From NCBI GenBank assembly GCA_033964015.1, contig CM066923.1:21873739-21937738 (forward strand): a DNA stretch of 64,000 nucleotides, in the 5' to 3' direction. This document shows, piece by piece, positions 42,122 to 53,042 of the stretch. Source of the DNA: Scolanthus callimorphus. Taxonomy: Eukaryota; Cnidaria; Anthozoa; Actiniaria; Edwardsiidae. The notes under the pieces were generated by a model, which did not search any database, had not been told where the DNA came from, and saw nothing but the letters and a program-made list of their open reading frames with translations. The position numbers were made by a program, and so were the translations under genes. Position 1 is the first letter of the stretch; every line of letters starts with the position of its first letter.

Positions 42122-43135
42122 TCAGTTATTATCAATGCCACCTCTTTGTGATTGGTCAATGTGGTTTTCAACGCCTGCTATTGGGGGATACTGGTTTGGA
42201 GGCGTGACCTCGTTACGATATTCCCGAATATTCGTTAGCTCAATCCCCTGTTGGTTTTCCACCTCAATTCCGCCAGGAACGCGTGGTGATCTGCGATTTA
42301 CGTAACGGCACTTAAAAGGAGCTTTGAGAAGCTTGACAAGTGCTTGACGAAACTCTTGGATTCTGAAGACGTACACGATCGGATTGACAAGCCCATTTGT
42401 CAGCCGCAAAACGTAAAGCATGAAGTGCAACCTTGGCAAGCTGGTTTCCGGGCTCACAAAATGATATATGCTGTCCGGTAACCCTGCCAACATGGACAGG
42501 ACAGTCACTAGGAGCAATGTTTTGGCCAAGGCTTTCTCCCTTTGTGCTGGACTTGGAAGGTGTTGGTTTCGGTTTCTCTTTCTTATTTTGAGAAATATTA
42601 GCGTGTATGATGTACCGATAACTATTATTCCTAAAAGAGCTATCACTGCTCTCAACAGTTCCATTTCTTTTGGTAATCCCAATAACATTCTGGTAATAGC
42701 TTGCAAAAGCGCCACAAACCAAAGAACCACGGACCAAAGTAAGTAGTGACACTTTCTAGACTGCATGTGTCTCAAGGGCCAAAGTGTCGCGAACATTCTC
42801 TCCAGCGCTACTAGTGCTAATCCGGAGATTGAAACAGCGAAACCGAGTTTCCAAACGAAATTGGCAATATATCTAATACTAATTTCATAAGTACATAGTA
42901 TCATGGTACTAAATATCATAGCAGCCAAGCCAGTGAGCAAATCACCGCCGGTGATGCTGATCAAGAAGTACGTACTTCGTTTTCTCAGGTTCTTGTTAAA
43001 TGAAAATGTTACTAGAGTCAGCGCGTTTGCCACAAATACCAGAACTCCCACGAGCGCGAATATGATATGCAAATATGATATGTAGGCAGTTACGCGAATG
43101 GAGTTGGCAACGATATCGAAGGAGCTGTTATTCAT
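42122..43135 (-). CDS. Class A GPCR, type A, intact (337 aa)
   Basis: Single exon, ATG at 43,135. N-terminal NNSS glycosylation site; seven helices: TM1 about 20-43, TM2 55-80 (D65), TM3 93-115 ending LER (the DRY equivalent, 111-113), TM4 131-150, TM5 161-183, TM6 203-226, TM7 237-258 with NPIVY at 251-255. Helix 8 is followed by FKCRY, a likely palmitoylation cysteine. There is no cysteine at the top of TM3, and ECL2 is only about 10 residues, as in MECA-type receptors (melanocortin, EDG, cannabinoid, adenosine). In this copy the TM6 toggle position reads GLP, while its sisters have WLP. Ligand unknown; it should couple to G proteins at the plasma membrane. Confidence 0.93.
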   Translation of the reverse strand: MNNSSFDIVANSIRVTAYISYLHIIFALVGVLVFVANALTLVTFSFNKNLRKRSTYFLISITGGDLLTGLAAMIFSTMILCTYEISIRYIANFVWKLGFAVSISGLALVALERMFATLWPLRHMQSRKCHYLLWSVVLWFVALLQAITRMLLGLPKEMELLRAVIALLGIIVIGTSYTLIFLKIRKRNRNQHLPSPAQREKALAKTLLLVTVLSMLAGLPDSIYHFVSPETSLPRLHFMLYVLRLTNGLVNPIVYVFRIQEFRQALVKLLKAPFKCRYVNRRSPRVPGGIEVENQQGIELTNIREYRNEVTPPNQYPPIAGVENHIDQSQRGGIDNN

Positions 43136-43177
43136 TTTGTACGAATTCTCTTCTCGTCCACTAGAGTTTCTTTCTGG

Positions 43178-43186
43178 TTAGACCAT
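43178..43186 (-). promoter_or_regulatory. Two-codon uORF (ATG GTC TAA) upstream of GPCR genes
   Basis: In the sequence gacgccATGGTCTAAcc, an ATG in strong Kozak context is followed by one codon and a stop, with the main ATG 51 nt further on. The same nine bases occur before the genes starting at 46,560, 51,442, 58,287, 61,306 and 63,842, and are destroyed before 54,011 and 56,159. A role requires that it lie in the 5' UTR, which the sequence alone does not show. Confidence 0.45.
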
Positions 43187-43199
43187 GGCGTCAATAGCG

Positions 43200-43420
43200 G
43201 TAAAAATGAAGTATAGTCACATTTAAATATGTTTTTACCACCTGCCCATTTTCTTGAATAGATCTTTTTTATAATTTCACGAGAAAAAGACATTTCGTTG
43301 TCGAGGTTGTGATTACTTTAATTATTATTTTGCTTAGGAACTTACGCGTGAAGCCAGTAGAGTGCGAGTAGGAGTGAATTGGACGGCTGTTAATCCCCAT
43401 TCGAATGTTATGAGACAATA
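43200..43420 (-). promoter_or_regulatory. Conserved upstream block of type-A GPCR genes
   Basis: About 220-250 bp upstream of each start codon are shared by the genes at 43.1, 46.6, 51.4, 54.0, 56.2, 58.3 and 61.3 kb. Common marks on the - strand are CATATTTAAATGTGACTATAC, then a segment reading back through aaaatggctttttctcgtg to the tccaattcactcc region. ATTTAAAT may act as a TATA-like element. The conservation may reflect recent duplication only. Confidence 0.4.
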
Positions 43421-43766
43421 GTCCCTCTAATTTACGATTACTGCAAATATTATTTGATTAGACCTTTTTCTCAAATTACTTCTCAGACATTTACTTTAGT
43501 TGACATTTTTCGGCTTGTTTTGCACTTATATTTATATTTACGCAGGTACGTATACCTAAGATGAAGATCATTCGATAATCTTTACTATATCTTAGAATTA
43601 TTATTGACAAAATATTTCACTAAAATCCTTCACAATCTCACAACATTAAATAAATTTGAAATTTATTACATCATCCTCGTAACATCTGTTTTACTAATCA
43701 CGTGACGAAATAGCGTAAAAAGAGCTTCACTGTAATTCTTAAACACACGCATTTTAGAGATACTCT

Positions 43767-43975
43767 TAGACCCCATCCACACTACACCGTTTTTAAACGA
43801 AAATGGATACTTTTTGCTCCGGATTCGGCTATCGTCCATACTACAACGCCGAAAACGATCACCGAAAACGGCGAAAACAATACGAGAAAGATAAGTTTGG
43901 ACGCAAATCTTTTTGAAAACGGAGCAAAAAGTATCCGTTTTAGTTTGAAAACGGTGTAATGTGGACGGGGTCTTA
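43767..43975. repeat. Inverted-repeat element, 0.21 kb
   Basis: Ends tagaccccatccacactaca and ggtgtaatgtggacggggtct; inner ggatactttttgctccg / ggagcaaaaagtatcc. It lies between two GPCR genes. Confidence 0.88.
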
Positions 43976-44143
43976 GGTTAAAGTTAAGAACAGTTTTCTG
44001 GTTAGTTACCCTAGTTCGTTTCTTAAGCCAAGGAATAGGATAGGTTGTAAGGCACTCCTTCTGACGCCAATCCTTCTGACATTCGTTCTTTGGTGCCTCA
44101 CTTGAATTCTAGTTAGATTCTTCTACACTATTTATACCCCCTG

Positions 44144-44332
44144 TTACAGCCAAAATGTCAGTCCTACAAGCATTGATGCCAACCCAGTAGTTAGATCCGC
44201 CGCTGTAACGTTGATCAAGAAGTATGTACTTCGTTTTCGCAAGTTCTTGTTTGTGACAAAGATGAGTAGAGTGAGTGCGTTTGCCGCAAACACTACAATG
44301 CCTGTTATGAGTAACAAGATACCAGAAGTCAT
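44144..44332 (-). pseudogene. Type-B GPCR fragment (TM1-TM2)
   Basis: MTSGILLLITGIVVFAANAL to ADLTTGLASMLVGLTF matches the first two helices of the 40.3-41.0 kb pseudogene, then homology stops abruptly near 44,150. It sits upstream of the 43.1 kb type-A gene just as the larger pseudogene precedes its neighbour, so both are parts of a duplicated two-gene unit. Confidence 0.85.
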
Positions 44333-45540
44333 TATAAGACTTTCTTGGGCCTATTTGAAGTTAAATTTCAAAAATTTCGGTTGTCAATATTTTTTGGTTA
44401 TTTATCTCTAGGTATTTAGAGACTTTGCGTATCCGTCCAAAGTAGTGTATCTCCGCATTGGTTCTCTAGACTTGTTCTCTGCATCCTTGTTGACCATCTT
44501 GATCATTAATTCGAAAGATGTAATTACTTACGGCTAAATCAAATTTAACTCTACCTCGAATTTTATTATTATTTTTGGCGTCAAAATCATGCTAAAGTAA
44601 TCTGTCTGATTTATATTCTCGCTTTTAAATTGAAAGTTAGTTATCACTTGTCTTGTCAAGTTGTAGAATGTTATATCCCTTCGACTTGTCTATCACCTTT
44701 GGCGTGTTTATTGTTGGTGGTGTTTTACAAATCGCGATCCTCCTCTAAATAAGCTTTCTATGATGAATTGCTATGATTGAGTACATTCAGAAACATATAA
44801 CTTAGTTATATGTTTCTGGTACATTACCGGCCTTGAAAAGTCCTTGAATATCAAAGCTGTCCTTCAAAAATGCTTGAATTTCAAAAATTCCGTTCTTGTC
44901 TGGGAAAAGTGCTTGAAATTTAGTTACATGCCTTGAGAATAAGGAGTCCTTGAAATTTTCCTTTAGGTTGATGCTTTTTCCTCTTCTTCAGTTTAAAATT
45001 GGCTGATGGGGAAACCATTCAGCAGCAACTTCTAACTTTTCTCACTCATGATTAGCTGGGTGTGTTTGGTTTCACTGCAATCGATCACCTGAAATTCTCG
45101 ATTATTCTTACCATAAATGGTTACCCCAAGCAGGTCCCGACATTAACTTTTTTCGCTAGGTGCCATCGGCGACCAATTAAAATCATTTTAGTCGCCAAAA
45201 AGCAAATTTAGTCGCCACGTAAGCGTAGATTTCAGTCGACCTTAGAAAGATGGGGAGCCACTTGGCCACTAGCTTTAAAATATTGGTCGCCAATTCGCCA
45301 AATTTAGTCGTCATTGGCGACCATATGGTTGCAATGTCGGGCCTTTGCCAAGCCTGTAATTTTTATGAGCTGTAGTTTGTTTATCAGATTGTTTATGTTA
45401 TTTCAGTCTTAGAAGTCGTGATGCATTATTTCACGCGAATTTATGTTTTGTCTACTGTCTGGTAAACTGGTCAGATTTATTCATCAAATTACTACCTGTG
45501 AATTACTAGCTGTGATGTGCCAGTTGGGTTCTTTTACTTT

Positions 45541-46560
45541 CTAAGGAATATTATCGAGGCTACCTCTTTGTGATTGGACAATGTGGTTTTCAACGCCTGA
45601 TATTGGGGGATACTGTTTTCCAGACCCCTCGTCGTTAGGATATTCCCGAATATTGCTTAGCTCAATCCCCTGTTGGTTTTCCACCTCTATTCCACTTGGA
45701 ACGCGTGGTGATCTGCGATTTACGTAACGACACTTAAAAGGAGCCTTGAGAAGCTTGACAAGTGCTTGGCGAAACTCTTGGATTCTGAAGACGTACACGA
45801 TCGGATTGACAAGCCCATTTGTCAGCCGCAAAACGTAAAGCATGAAGTGCAACCTTGGCAAGCTGGTTTTTGGGCTCACAAAATGATATATGCTGTCCGG
45901 TAACCATGCCAACATGGACAGGACAGTCACTAGAAGCAGTGTTTTGGCCAAGTCTTTCTCCCTTTGTGCTGGTCTTGGAAGATGTTGGTTTCGGTTTCTC
46001 TTTCTTACCTCGAAAAATATTAGCGTGTATGATATACCGATAACTGTTATCCCTAAAAGAGCTATGGCTGCTCTGAACAGTTCCATTTCTTTTGGTAATC
46101 CCAATAACATTCTGGTAATAGCTTGCAAAAGCGCCTCTAGCCAAAGAACCACGGACCAAAGTAAGTAGTGACACTTTCTAGACTGCATGTGTCGGAAGGG
46201 CCAAAGTGTCGCGAACATTCTCTCGAGCGCTACTAGTGCTAATCCGGAGATTGAAACAGCGAAACCGAGTTTCCAAACGAATTGGCCAATATATCTAATA
46301 CTAATATCATAAGTTGTATTCGTAAGGAATATGACACTAGATATCATAGCAACCAAGCCAGTGAGCAAATCACCGCCGGTGATGCTGATCAAGAAGTACG
46401 TACTTCGTTTTCTCAGGTTCTTGTTAAATGAAAATGTTACCAGAGTCAGCGCGTTTGCCACAAATACCAGAACCCCCACAAGCGCGAATATGATATGCAA
46501 ATATGATATGTAGGCAGTTACGTGAATGGGGTCAACGATATCGAAGGAGCTGTTATTCAT
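45541..46560 (-). CDS. Class A GPCR, type A, intact (339 aa)
   Basis: Single exon. ATG at 46,560 (MNNSSFDIV) is chosen because all sisters share it; the frame is open a little further upstream without an ATG. It has all seven helices, TM2 ISITGGDLLTGL, LERMFATLWP after TM3, WLPD in TM6, NPIVY in TM7, and the FKCRY palmitoylation-type motif. It lacks the TM3-ECL2 disulfide cysteines. It is closest to the 42.1 kb gene, sharing the long tail GIELSNIREYPN...; spacing to that gene's start is 3.4 kb. It has the two-codon uORF about 50 nt upstream. Confidence 0.93.
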   Translation of the reverse strand: MNNSSFDIVDPIHVTAYISYLHIIFALVGVLVFVANALTLVTFSFNKNLRKRSTYFLISITGGDLLTGLVAMISSVIFLTNTTYDISIRYIGQFVWKLGFAVSISGLALVALERMFATLWPFRHMQSRKCHYLLWSVVLWLEALLQAITRMLLGLPKEMELFRAAIALLGITVIGISYTLIFFEVRKRNRNQHLPRPAQREKDLAKTLLLVTVLSMLAWLPDSIYHFVSPKTSLPRLHFMLYVLRLTNGLVNPIVYVFRIQEFRQALVKLLKAPFKCRYVNRRSPRVPSGIEVENQQGIELSNIREYPNDEGSGKQYPPISGVENHIVQSQRGSLDNIP

Positions 46561-48531
46561 TTTGTACGTACTTCTCTTCTCGTCCACTAGAGGGTTTTTT
46601 CTGGTTAGACCATGGCGTCAATAGCGGTAAAAATGAAGTATAGTCACATTTAAATATGTTTTACCACCTGCCTATTTTTTGCAATTACATATTACCTAAA
46701 AGACCACCAGGTGTTTTTTTTTTATTATTTCACGAGAAAAAGCCATTTCATTGTCGAGGTTTTGATTACTTTATTTGGCATTTTGTTTAGCCACTTACGA
46801 GTGATGCCATAGTAGAGTTCGAGTAGGTGTGAATTGGACGCTGCTAATACCCATTCGAATGTTATGAGTCAATAGTCTCTCTAATTTACGATTACTGTAA
46901 ATCTTATTTTAATTAGACGTCTTTCTCAAAATACTTTTCAGACATTTACTTTAGTTGACATTTTTCTTAGTTTGCATATATTTCTATTTACGCAGGTGCA
47001 TATACCTAAGATGAAGATCATTCGAGAATATTTACTATTTCTTAGAAATAGTATTGCAAAATATTTTTTCACTAAAATCCTTATAAAATAGATAGTACAC
47101 GCGTTCTGATTGACTTAGAGCCATGTTTGCATTTCCCTGTGAAAAACATGGTTGTGACGTCACACATTTGAGTGATTGACGAGCCGGTAATTTCAGATAA
47201 CGTTTAGAGCAAAGTAGCATGTTTTAGGCAAAATCATTTGTTGAGAAGTCAATATTACTTCGAGAGACATTTGACAAAGCACATTGAATTCACATAAAGC
47301 ATGAGACTCGTAAAATAACATTGTTTTCGCTTCTTTATCTGAGCTGAGTTCAGCACACAGTTCGACAGTCACAAGTCAGCTCGGCATCTGCTTCAAAAAC
47401 TTACTATCTATATTTCTTTCTGTCCACGCGCATTTTATTTGTATAAGTAAATTATAAAATAACTAAGATAGTACGCGCACTCTCATTGGTCGACAGGTGT
47501 GTTTAGATGAGAGTATGTAAACATGGTTGTGACGTCACGCCCGGGACGATGTTTGTGCTACCTTCTTTTTTCATTCTTACATTTTGACAAAAATTTATCC
47601 AAACACTTGAAGCAATGAAATTGTGAAAGCAGTGCTCTTTTCATTTGTCGTCCCCTCCCAGCCTTTGACCATAAGTTCAAAGAATTGGCTTGTCTTCGTC
47701 GTTTTTAGTCAAACCCACGCGTGTAAATTTTCGTCAACATTTTCTTATGATACTTTTGTCCTCCGATATCCTCTTCCCTCCCTTTATGAAACGATTTCTT
47801 TGATTTCTGGTGCAAATTACATTTTTGTCATGGCTAGAAGGGATAACTCAGAAGGAGGTGATTAATAATTCATAGGCTTCACGGTAGAAACGAACCTACA
47901 TATGCCATGTTACGCTATGTTATGCCATGTAGCTTCGTTCTGTTGTTTATGCCTATGAATTATTAATCACCTCCACTGTGAGTATCCCATCTAGTCATGA
48001 CCATCGTTCTTTGGTGCCTCACTTGAATTCTAGTTAAATTCTTCGTCCAGCTAGAATTCACTATTTATGCCTTCTGTTAAGCAAGCGTGGTTCTTTACTC
48101 TTCAATTTGTAAATCCTACTCTTCAGTTAGTGAACAAACAGAAGCTGTTTGGTATACGATCCCGGAGTAAAAATACCCTCATTACATTCGGTGGAGAACC
48201 CCGGTATCCCTTCTCTTGCTTCTGATTATTACAAGCAACACTAAAGAATCAAGGATAAGAAAATGAAGATTATTGGTCAACGCCAATTGACCAAGAGCAA
48301 GAAGAGATCTTCCTCAGTCAGAAAGAGAAATGCAGAAATGTATTCGCTACTTGCCTGTTATCATTACGTGTCAAAGCATTTCTATACATACTAAAGAGTA
48401 CTTTAATCAGGCGACTTTGCGAAGTAATAAAAAGTTCTCATTTCATTGATAAAACAAAGAGATAAATAAGCAAACCGAAATTTTTAAATTCAACTTCAAA
48501 TAGGTCCAACAAAGACTTACAATGACTTCTG
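46561..48531. other. GPCR-array spacer
   Basis: The first 400 bp are the shared receptor upstream block. The rest is AT-rich with the 47.85 kb hairpin; two copies of a 'gtgacgtcac' segment occur near 47,155 and 47,530. No gene seen. Confidence 0.6.
47854..47974. repeat. Hairpin element, 121 bp
   Basis: ggaggtgattaataattcat pairs with its complement atgaattattaatcacctcc, with 'atgccatgttacgctatgt' repeats in the loop. Confidence 0.85.
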
Positions 48532-48645
48532 GTATCTTGTTATTCATAACAGGCATTGTAGTGTTTGCAGCAAACGCACTCACTCTCTACTCATCTTTAT
48601 CACAAACAAAAACTTGCGAAAACAAAGTACATACTTCTTGACGGA
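48532..48645 (+). pseudogene. Type-B GPCR fragment, inverted
   Basis: MTSGILLFITGIVVFAANAL is encoded on the + strand, opposite to the array. A frameshift then breaks the TM1-TM2 loop (YSSLSQTKTCENK in the wrong frame), and homology ends by about 48,645. The upstream sequence (tcaacttcaaataggtcc) is the same as that before the 44.3 kb fragment. Confidence 0.75.
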
Positions 48646-49391
48646 ATTTATAGCGGCGAGAAATGTTATTATTTTTGCATCAGATATGTTTTTCACTATG
48701 AAGATGAGTGTCGAAATTTATTTGTATTTGGCCTTTCATTTCTATCAGGCCCGTTTTAAACGTCGAACTTAATTCTGTCGCGCTAAATTGACTTGGTTTA
48801 TTAGCCAGTAAAAACAAGTAATTTCGATAAGAGTGATTTTATGAGGTTAACATAGACTGTCTGGTGAATGGAGAATACCGCAGCCCTAATTTTATGAGCG
48901 CTGGAAGGATTCAAAATTGTAATTTAGCACGGCAGTAGCGCGGCGTTGGCACGGCAGATAGCGCCGTTCCTAATGCAAATGAGCTCGAGACAATAGCTCT
49001 AACTAACTAAACAATGGGAAATTGACATTTAGTGCGGCAAGAATTAAGTTCGACGTCTAAAACTAGCCTTAGTCACTTTGAACTGAATCCAGGTGCTCAC
49101 CGCGTGATGCTTATTCTAATTGGCTTGCAAAAAACAAGTCACGTGTTCAATGACTGACATTGTCTTGGCTTGTAATTGGCTGATGGGAAAACCATTCAGC
49201 AGCAACTTCTAACTTTTCTCACTCATGATTAGCTGGGCGTGTTTGCTTCCACTGCAATCACCTGAAATTCTCGATTGCTCTTACCGTACATGGTTACCCC
49301 AAGCCTGTAATCTTTATAAGCTGTAGTTTGTTTACCAACCCATGTGTTATTTCAGTCTTAGAAGTCGTAATGCATTATTTCACGCGGTATG

Positions 49392-49550
49392 ACTAGTTTT
49401 ACGGGAAAACTAGGTGGTCTGCGTCGGCGGAGACGTGAACATGAACAACAACAACCAAGGGTTGAGATTTATGTTAAACGCCGTGGAAAAATGGTGTTTT
49501 GCTGACGTTTCGAGCGTTAGCCCTTCGTCGGAGCAAAGAGGATGCTGGCA
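49392..49550 (+). repeat. Inserted repeat with 'gctgacgtttcgagcgtta' end
   Basis: It interrupts sequence that runs uninterrupted at the matching place near 45.4 kb (homology resumes at about 49,551, gtctaccgtctgg). It has no coding content. Confidence 0.6.
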
Positions 49551-50182
49551 ATTGTCTACCGTCTGGTAAACTGGTCAGATTTATTCATCAAATTACTACC
49601 TGTGAATTACTAGCTGTGATGTGCCAATTGGGTTCTTTTACTTTCTAAGGCATATTATCCAGGCTACCTCTTTGTGATTGGACAATGTGGTTTTCAACGC
49701 CTGATATTTTCTAAATAAACCCCTTCTGGCGGCTGTAATATCGGCCGATAATGTCCAAGGATGAAAAATGGTACGAAAAATGAACAGTTGGCCGAGAAGC
49801 GAAGCTTCGTAAGGCTTCTAAATGAACAAGAAAACAGATGGCGAATAAAGAGTGTCCGTCAGATCCGTGATTTCCTTTCTCAATGAACTCTCTACAACTT
49901 GCGCATTTGCAAGTGGTGCACTTCTCGATTGTCATAAATGAAGATGAAACCAATATTTTTTTACAATGTGTTGTACGTAAGATTTTATATAAAAAAAGTA
50001 TTATTAAAAAGGTATTGCAGGATGCTTTCTTCTTTGTCTAACATCTGGTAATATGGTCAGCTTTTTCATCAAATTGAATATCAAAATGATTTTCCATTAT
50101 GGCTCTTTTTCCTCCTGTAGTGTCGCTAAGGCTTAGGGATATGAATGTCTCCATCGCGCGGTAACGCGGAAACAAATCTGAG

Positions 50183-50252
50183 TCTCTAGATGGTTTTGAT
50201 TCCACGACCCTTTGTTCACTAGTCAGACGCTCTACCACTAAGCTACCAGAGA
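50183..50252 (-). repeat. tRNA-Thr-like sequence, unit 1
   Basis: On the - strand a near-complete cloverleaf can be drawn: acceptor TCTCTGG/CTAGAGA, D arm TAGCTTAGTGGTAGAGC, anticodon AGT in CTAGTGA, T arm with a degenerate loop. The T-loop/B box departs from TTCRA, so this is more likely a tRNA-derived repeat than a working tRNA gene. Confidence 0.6.
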
Positions 50253-50471
50253 CCCCATGGTCTCACAAGTCCGTTGACACAATAACCGGCCATTTCGGGG
50301 AACCCATAAATTCTAGAATTCCCCAGGTGTCCATTTCTTGTAACGCAAACATAAACTGTAGATAATCAAGGCAAACGCGTGTGTAATACTAAGAATAAGA
50401 GATTATGCTAAGGCATTTTCAACTATTGTGCTTGTGCAATTTTCGGGGGCTAGGCTGTAAAATTATGTTTT

Positions 50472-51442
50472 TCAACGCCTGATACTGTGGGATACTGGAT
50501 TGTCAGGCCGCACCTCGTCAAGATATTTCCGAACGTTCCTCAACTCGATCCCTTGTTGATTTCCCACCTCTATTCCACCTTGGACTCGTGGTGATCTGCG
50601 ATTTGCGTAACGACACTTAAAAGGAGCCTTGAGAAGCTTGACCAGTGCTTGACGAAACTCTTGGATTCTGAAAACATACACCATCGGATTGACAAGCCCA
50701 TTTGTCAGACGCAAAATGTAAAACATGAAATGCAACCTCGGCAAGTTGTCTTCTGGGCTCACAAAATGATATATGCTGTCCGGTAACCATGCCAACATGG
50801 ACAGGACAGTCACTAGGAGCAATGTTTTGGCCAAAGCTTTCTCCCTTTGTGCTGGTCTTGGAAGATGTTGGTTTCGGTTTCTCTTTCTTATTTGGAAAAA
50901 TATTAGCGCGTATGACATTGCGATTACTGTTATCCCTAAAAGATGTATCGCTGCTCTCAGTAGATTCATTTCTTTTGGTATTCCCAATAACATTGTAATA
51001 GCTGGCAAAAGCGCCTGAAACCAAAGAACCACGGACCAAAGTAAGTAGTGACACTTTCTAGACTGCATGTGTCTGAAGGGCCAAAGTGTCGCGAACATTC
51101 CCTCCAGCGCTACTAGTGCTAATCCGGAGATTGAAACAGCGAAACCGATATCCCAAACGAAAAGGCCAATATACATAATACTAGTTCATAACCTGTATTC
51201 GTAAAGAACATGATACAAGATATTATTGCAGCCAAGCCAGCGAGCAAATCACCGCCGGTGATGCTGATCAAGACGTACGTGCTTCGTTTGCTCAGGTTCT
51301 TGTTAAATGAAAATGTTACTAGAGTGAGCGCGTTTGCCACAAATACGAGAACTCCCACAAGCGTGTATATGATATGCAAATATGATATGTAGGCAGTTAC
51401 GTGAATGTGGTCGGCAACGATATCCAAGGAGCTGTTATTCAT
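50472..51442 (-). pseudogene. Type-A GPCR, one frameshift plus ERM to EGM change
   Basis: ATG at 51,442 (MNNSSLDIVADHIHV). TM1-TM2 are in one frame up to NTGYELV; from MYIGLFVWD the rest is in another. Compared with the 62.9 kb sister, one C is missing (ctagttcataacc against ctagttccataacc near 51,185). The conserved LERMFATLWP reads LEGMFATLWP, losing the arginine that normally locks the inactive state. Two independent hits favour a real pseudogene over a base-call error. TM4-TM7 and the tail are otherwise intact. Confidence 0.88.
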
Positions 51443-51841
51443 TTTATACGTACTTCTCTTCTCGTCCACTAGAGGTTCTTTCTGGTTAGACCATGGTGTC
51501 AATAGCGGTAAAAAATGAAGTATAGCCACATTTAAAGAAGATTTTTACCACCTGCCAATTTTCTTGAAATTACATTTACCTTCAGACCCCAAAATCTTTT
51601 TGATAATTTCACGAGAAAAAGCCATTTCATTGTCGAAGTTTTGATTACTTTGGCATTTTGCTTGGGCGTCAGTAGAGTGCAAGTAGGAGTGAATTGGACG
51701 ACTCTAAAGCAATCGAGGAGAACCTCATTCGAGAATCCATAGTGAGCAATGGAGTAGAGACCCCAACCTATATACAATAGAAATATTTCCTCATTCTAAC
51801 GGCCCCCTATCATAGCAAAGATCATTGACATTGACCATATG

Positions 51842-52254
51842 GTTAAAGACTGCCACTCAAGGCAGAAATCAACCACATTTCATCAAAAAGATCCATTATC
51901 CGAGGGAAAAGTAGCGAAAGAAAAATGTGTTTTACGAGCGGTGAAAATTTTATTGCGTTTTGTATATTCCGATTAGCGCTTTATTCGTTCAACAATATGC
52001 GCGATGCACCTTGGGGGAGAAGATCTTGTCTTTGTTCTTCTTTTGTCTTGTTGTTACGTCACTGGAACCATTGTTCATCCCACAAGATGCCGCTCGCATA
52101 GTTGAACGAAAAAACCGTCAATCGGAAATATTCAAAAATCAATAAAATATTCATGGCGCGTGCAAAACACATTTTTCTTTCGCTACTGTTCTATTATTGG
52201 ATAATGGATCTTTTTGATGAAATGTGATTGATTTCTGCCTTTAGTGGCACTTTA
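51842..52254. repeat. MITE-like element, copy 1 (GPCR array)
   Basis: Ends are inverted repeats: left taaagactgccactcaaggc, right gcctttagtggcactttaa. The inner arms share a run around aagatccattatcc. The same element occurs at 61,707-62,110. Confidence 0.75.
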
Positions 52255-52749
52255 AGCATTTGCCAAACGTTCTATGGAGTGTTAAAACATCCTCAATCTG
52301 CCTCAAGTCCAGGGCTGTCTCTGCGAGTTCTATCCCTACAAACTTTAATTTCCTACATTTTCTGTATATGTATTCGTCAGGCTTCTAAATGAACAAGAAT
52401 ACAGATGGCAAATACACAGTGTCCGTCAGATCCGTGATTTCCTTTCTAAATTAACTCTTTACAACTTGCGCATTTGCAACTGGTGCACTTTTCGATTATC
52501 ATAAATGGAGATGAAACCAATATTTATTTTACAATGTGTTGTACTTTAGATTTCATCTAAAAAAGTATTATTAAAAAAGTATTGCAGGATGCTTTCTTCT
52601 TTGTGTAACATCTGGTGATTCGGTCAGCTTTTTCATCAAATTGAATATCAAAATGATTTTCCATTATGGCTCTTTTTCTTCCTGTAGTCTCGCTAAGGCT
52701 TAGACATATGAATGTCTCCACCGCGCGGTAACGCGGAAACAAATCTGAG

Positions 52750-52820
52750 TCTCTAGATGAGTTTTGATCCCGCGACCTTCTGTTCACTAGTCAGACGCTC
52801 TACCACTAAGCTACCAGAGA
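52750..52820 (-). repeat. tRNA-Thr-like sequence, unit 2
   Basis: Same cloverleaf as the 50.2 kb copy, at the same place downstream of the receptor in its repeat unit. Confidence 0.6.
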
Positions 52821-53042
52821 CCCCATGGTCTCACAAGGTCGTTGTCACGAAAGTGACCATTTTGGGAAACACATAAATTCTTGAATTCGCCAGACGCCCA
52901 TTTCTGGTAACGCAAACATAAACTGTAGAGAATTAATTAGGGCAAGCGTGTGTGTAATTCTAGGAATAAGAGATTATGCTAAGGCATTTTCAACTATTGT
53001 GCTTGTGCAATTTTCGGGGGCGAGGCTGTAAAATTATGTTTT

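Noticed and set aside
42468..42746. Antisense frames of 81-92 codons over TM5-TM6 of each GPCR
   Set aside because: Shadow of the receptor coding strand, without independent signals.
42312..42752. 146-codon same-strand frame overlapping the GPCR genes, repeated in several copies
   Set aside because: It is the alternative frame of the receptor coding sequence. Its apparent conservation follows from recent duplication, and it is broken in some copies.
47623..47865. 80-codon + strand frame in the GPCR spacer, checked as a possible dynein 3' exon
   Set aside because: No AAA6 or C-terminal dynein motif and no matching phase-2 acceptor context.
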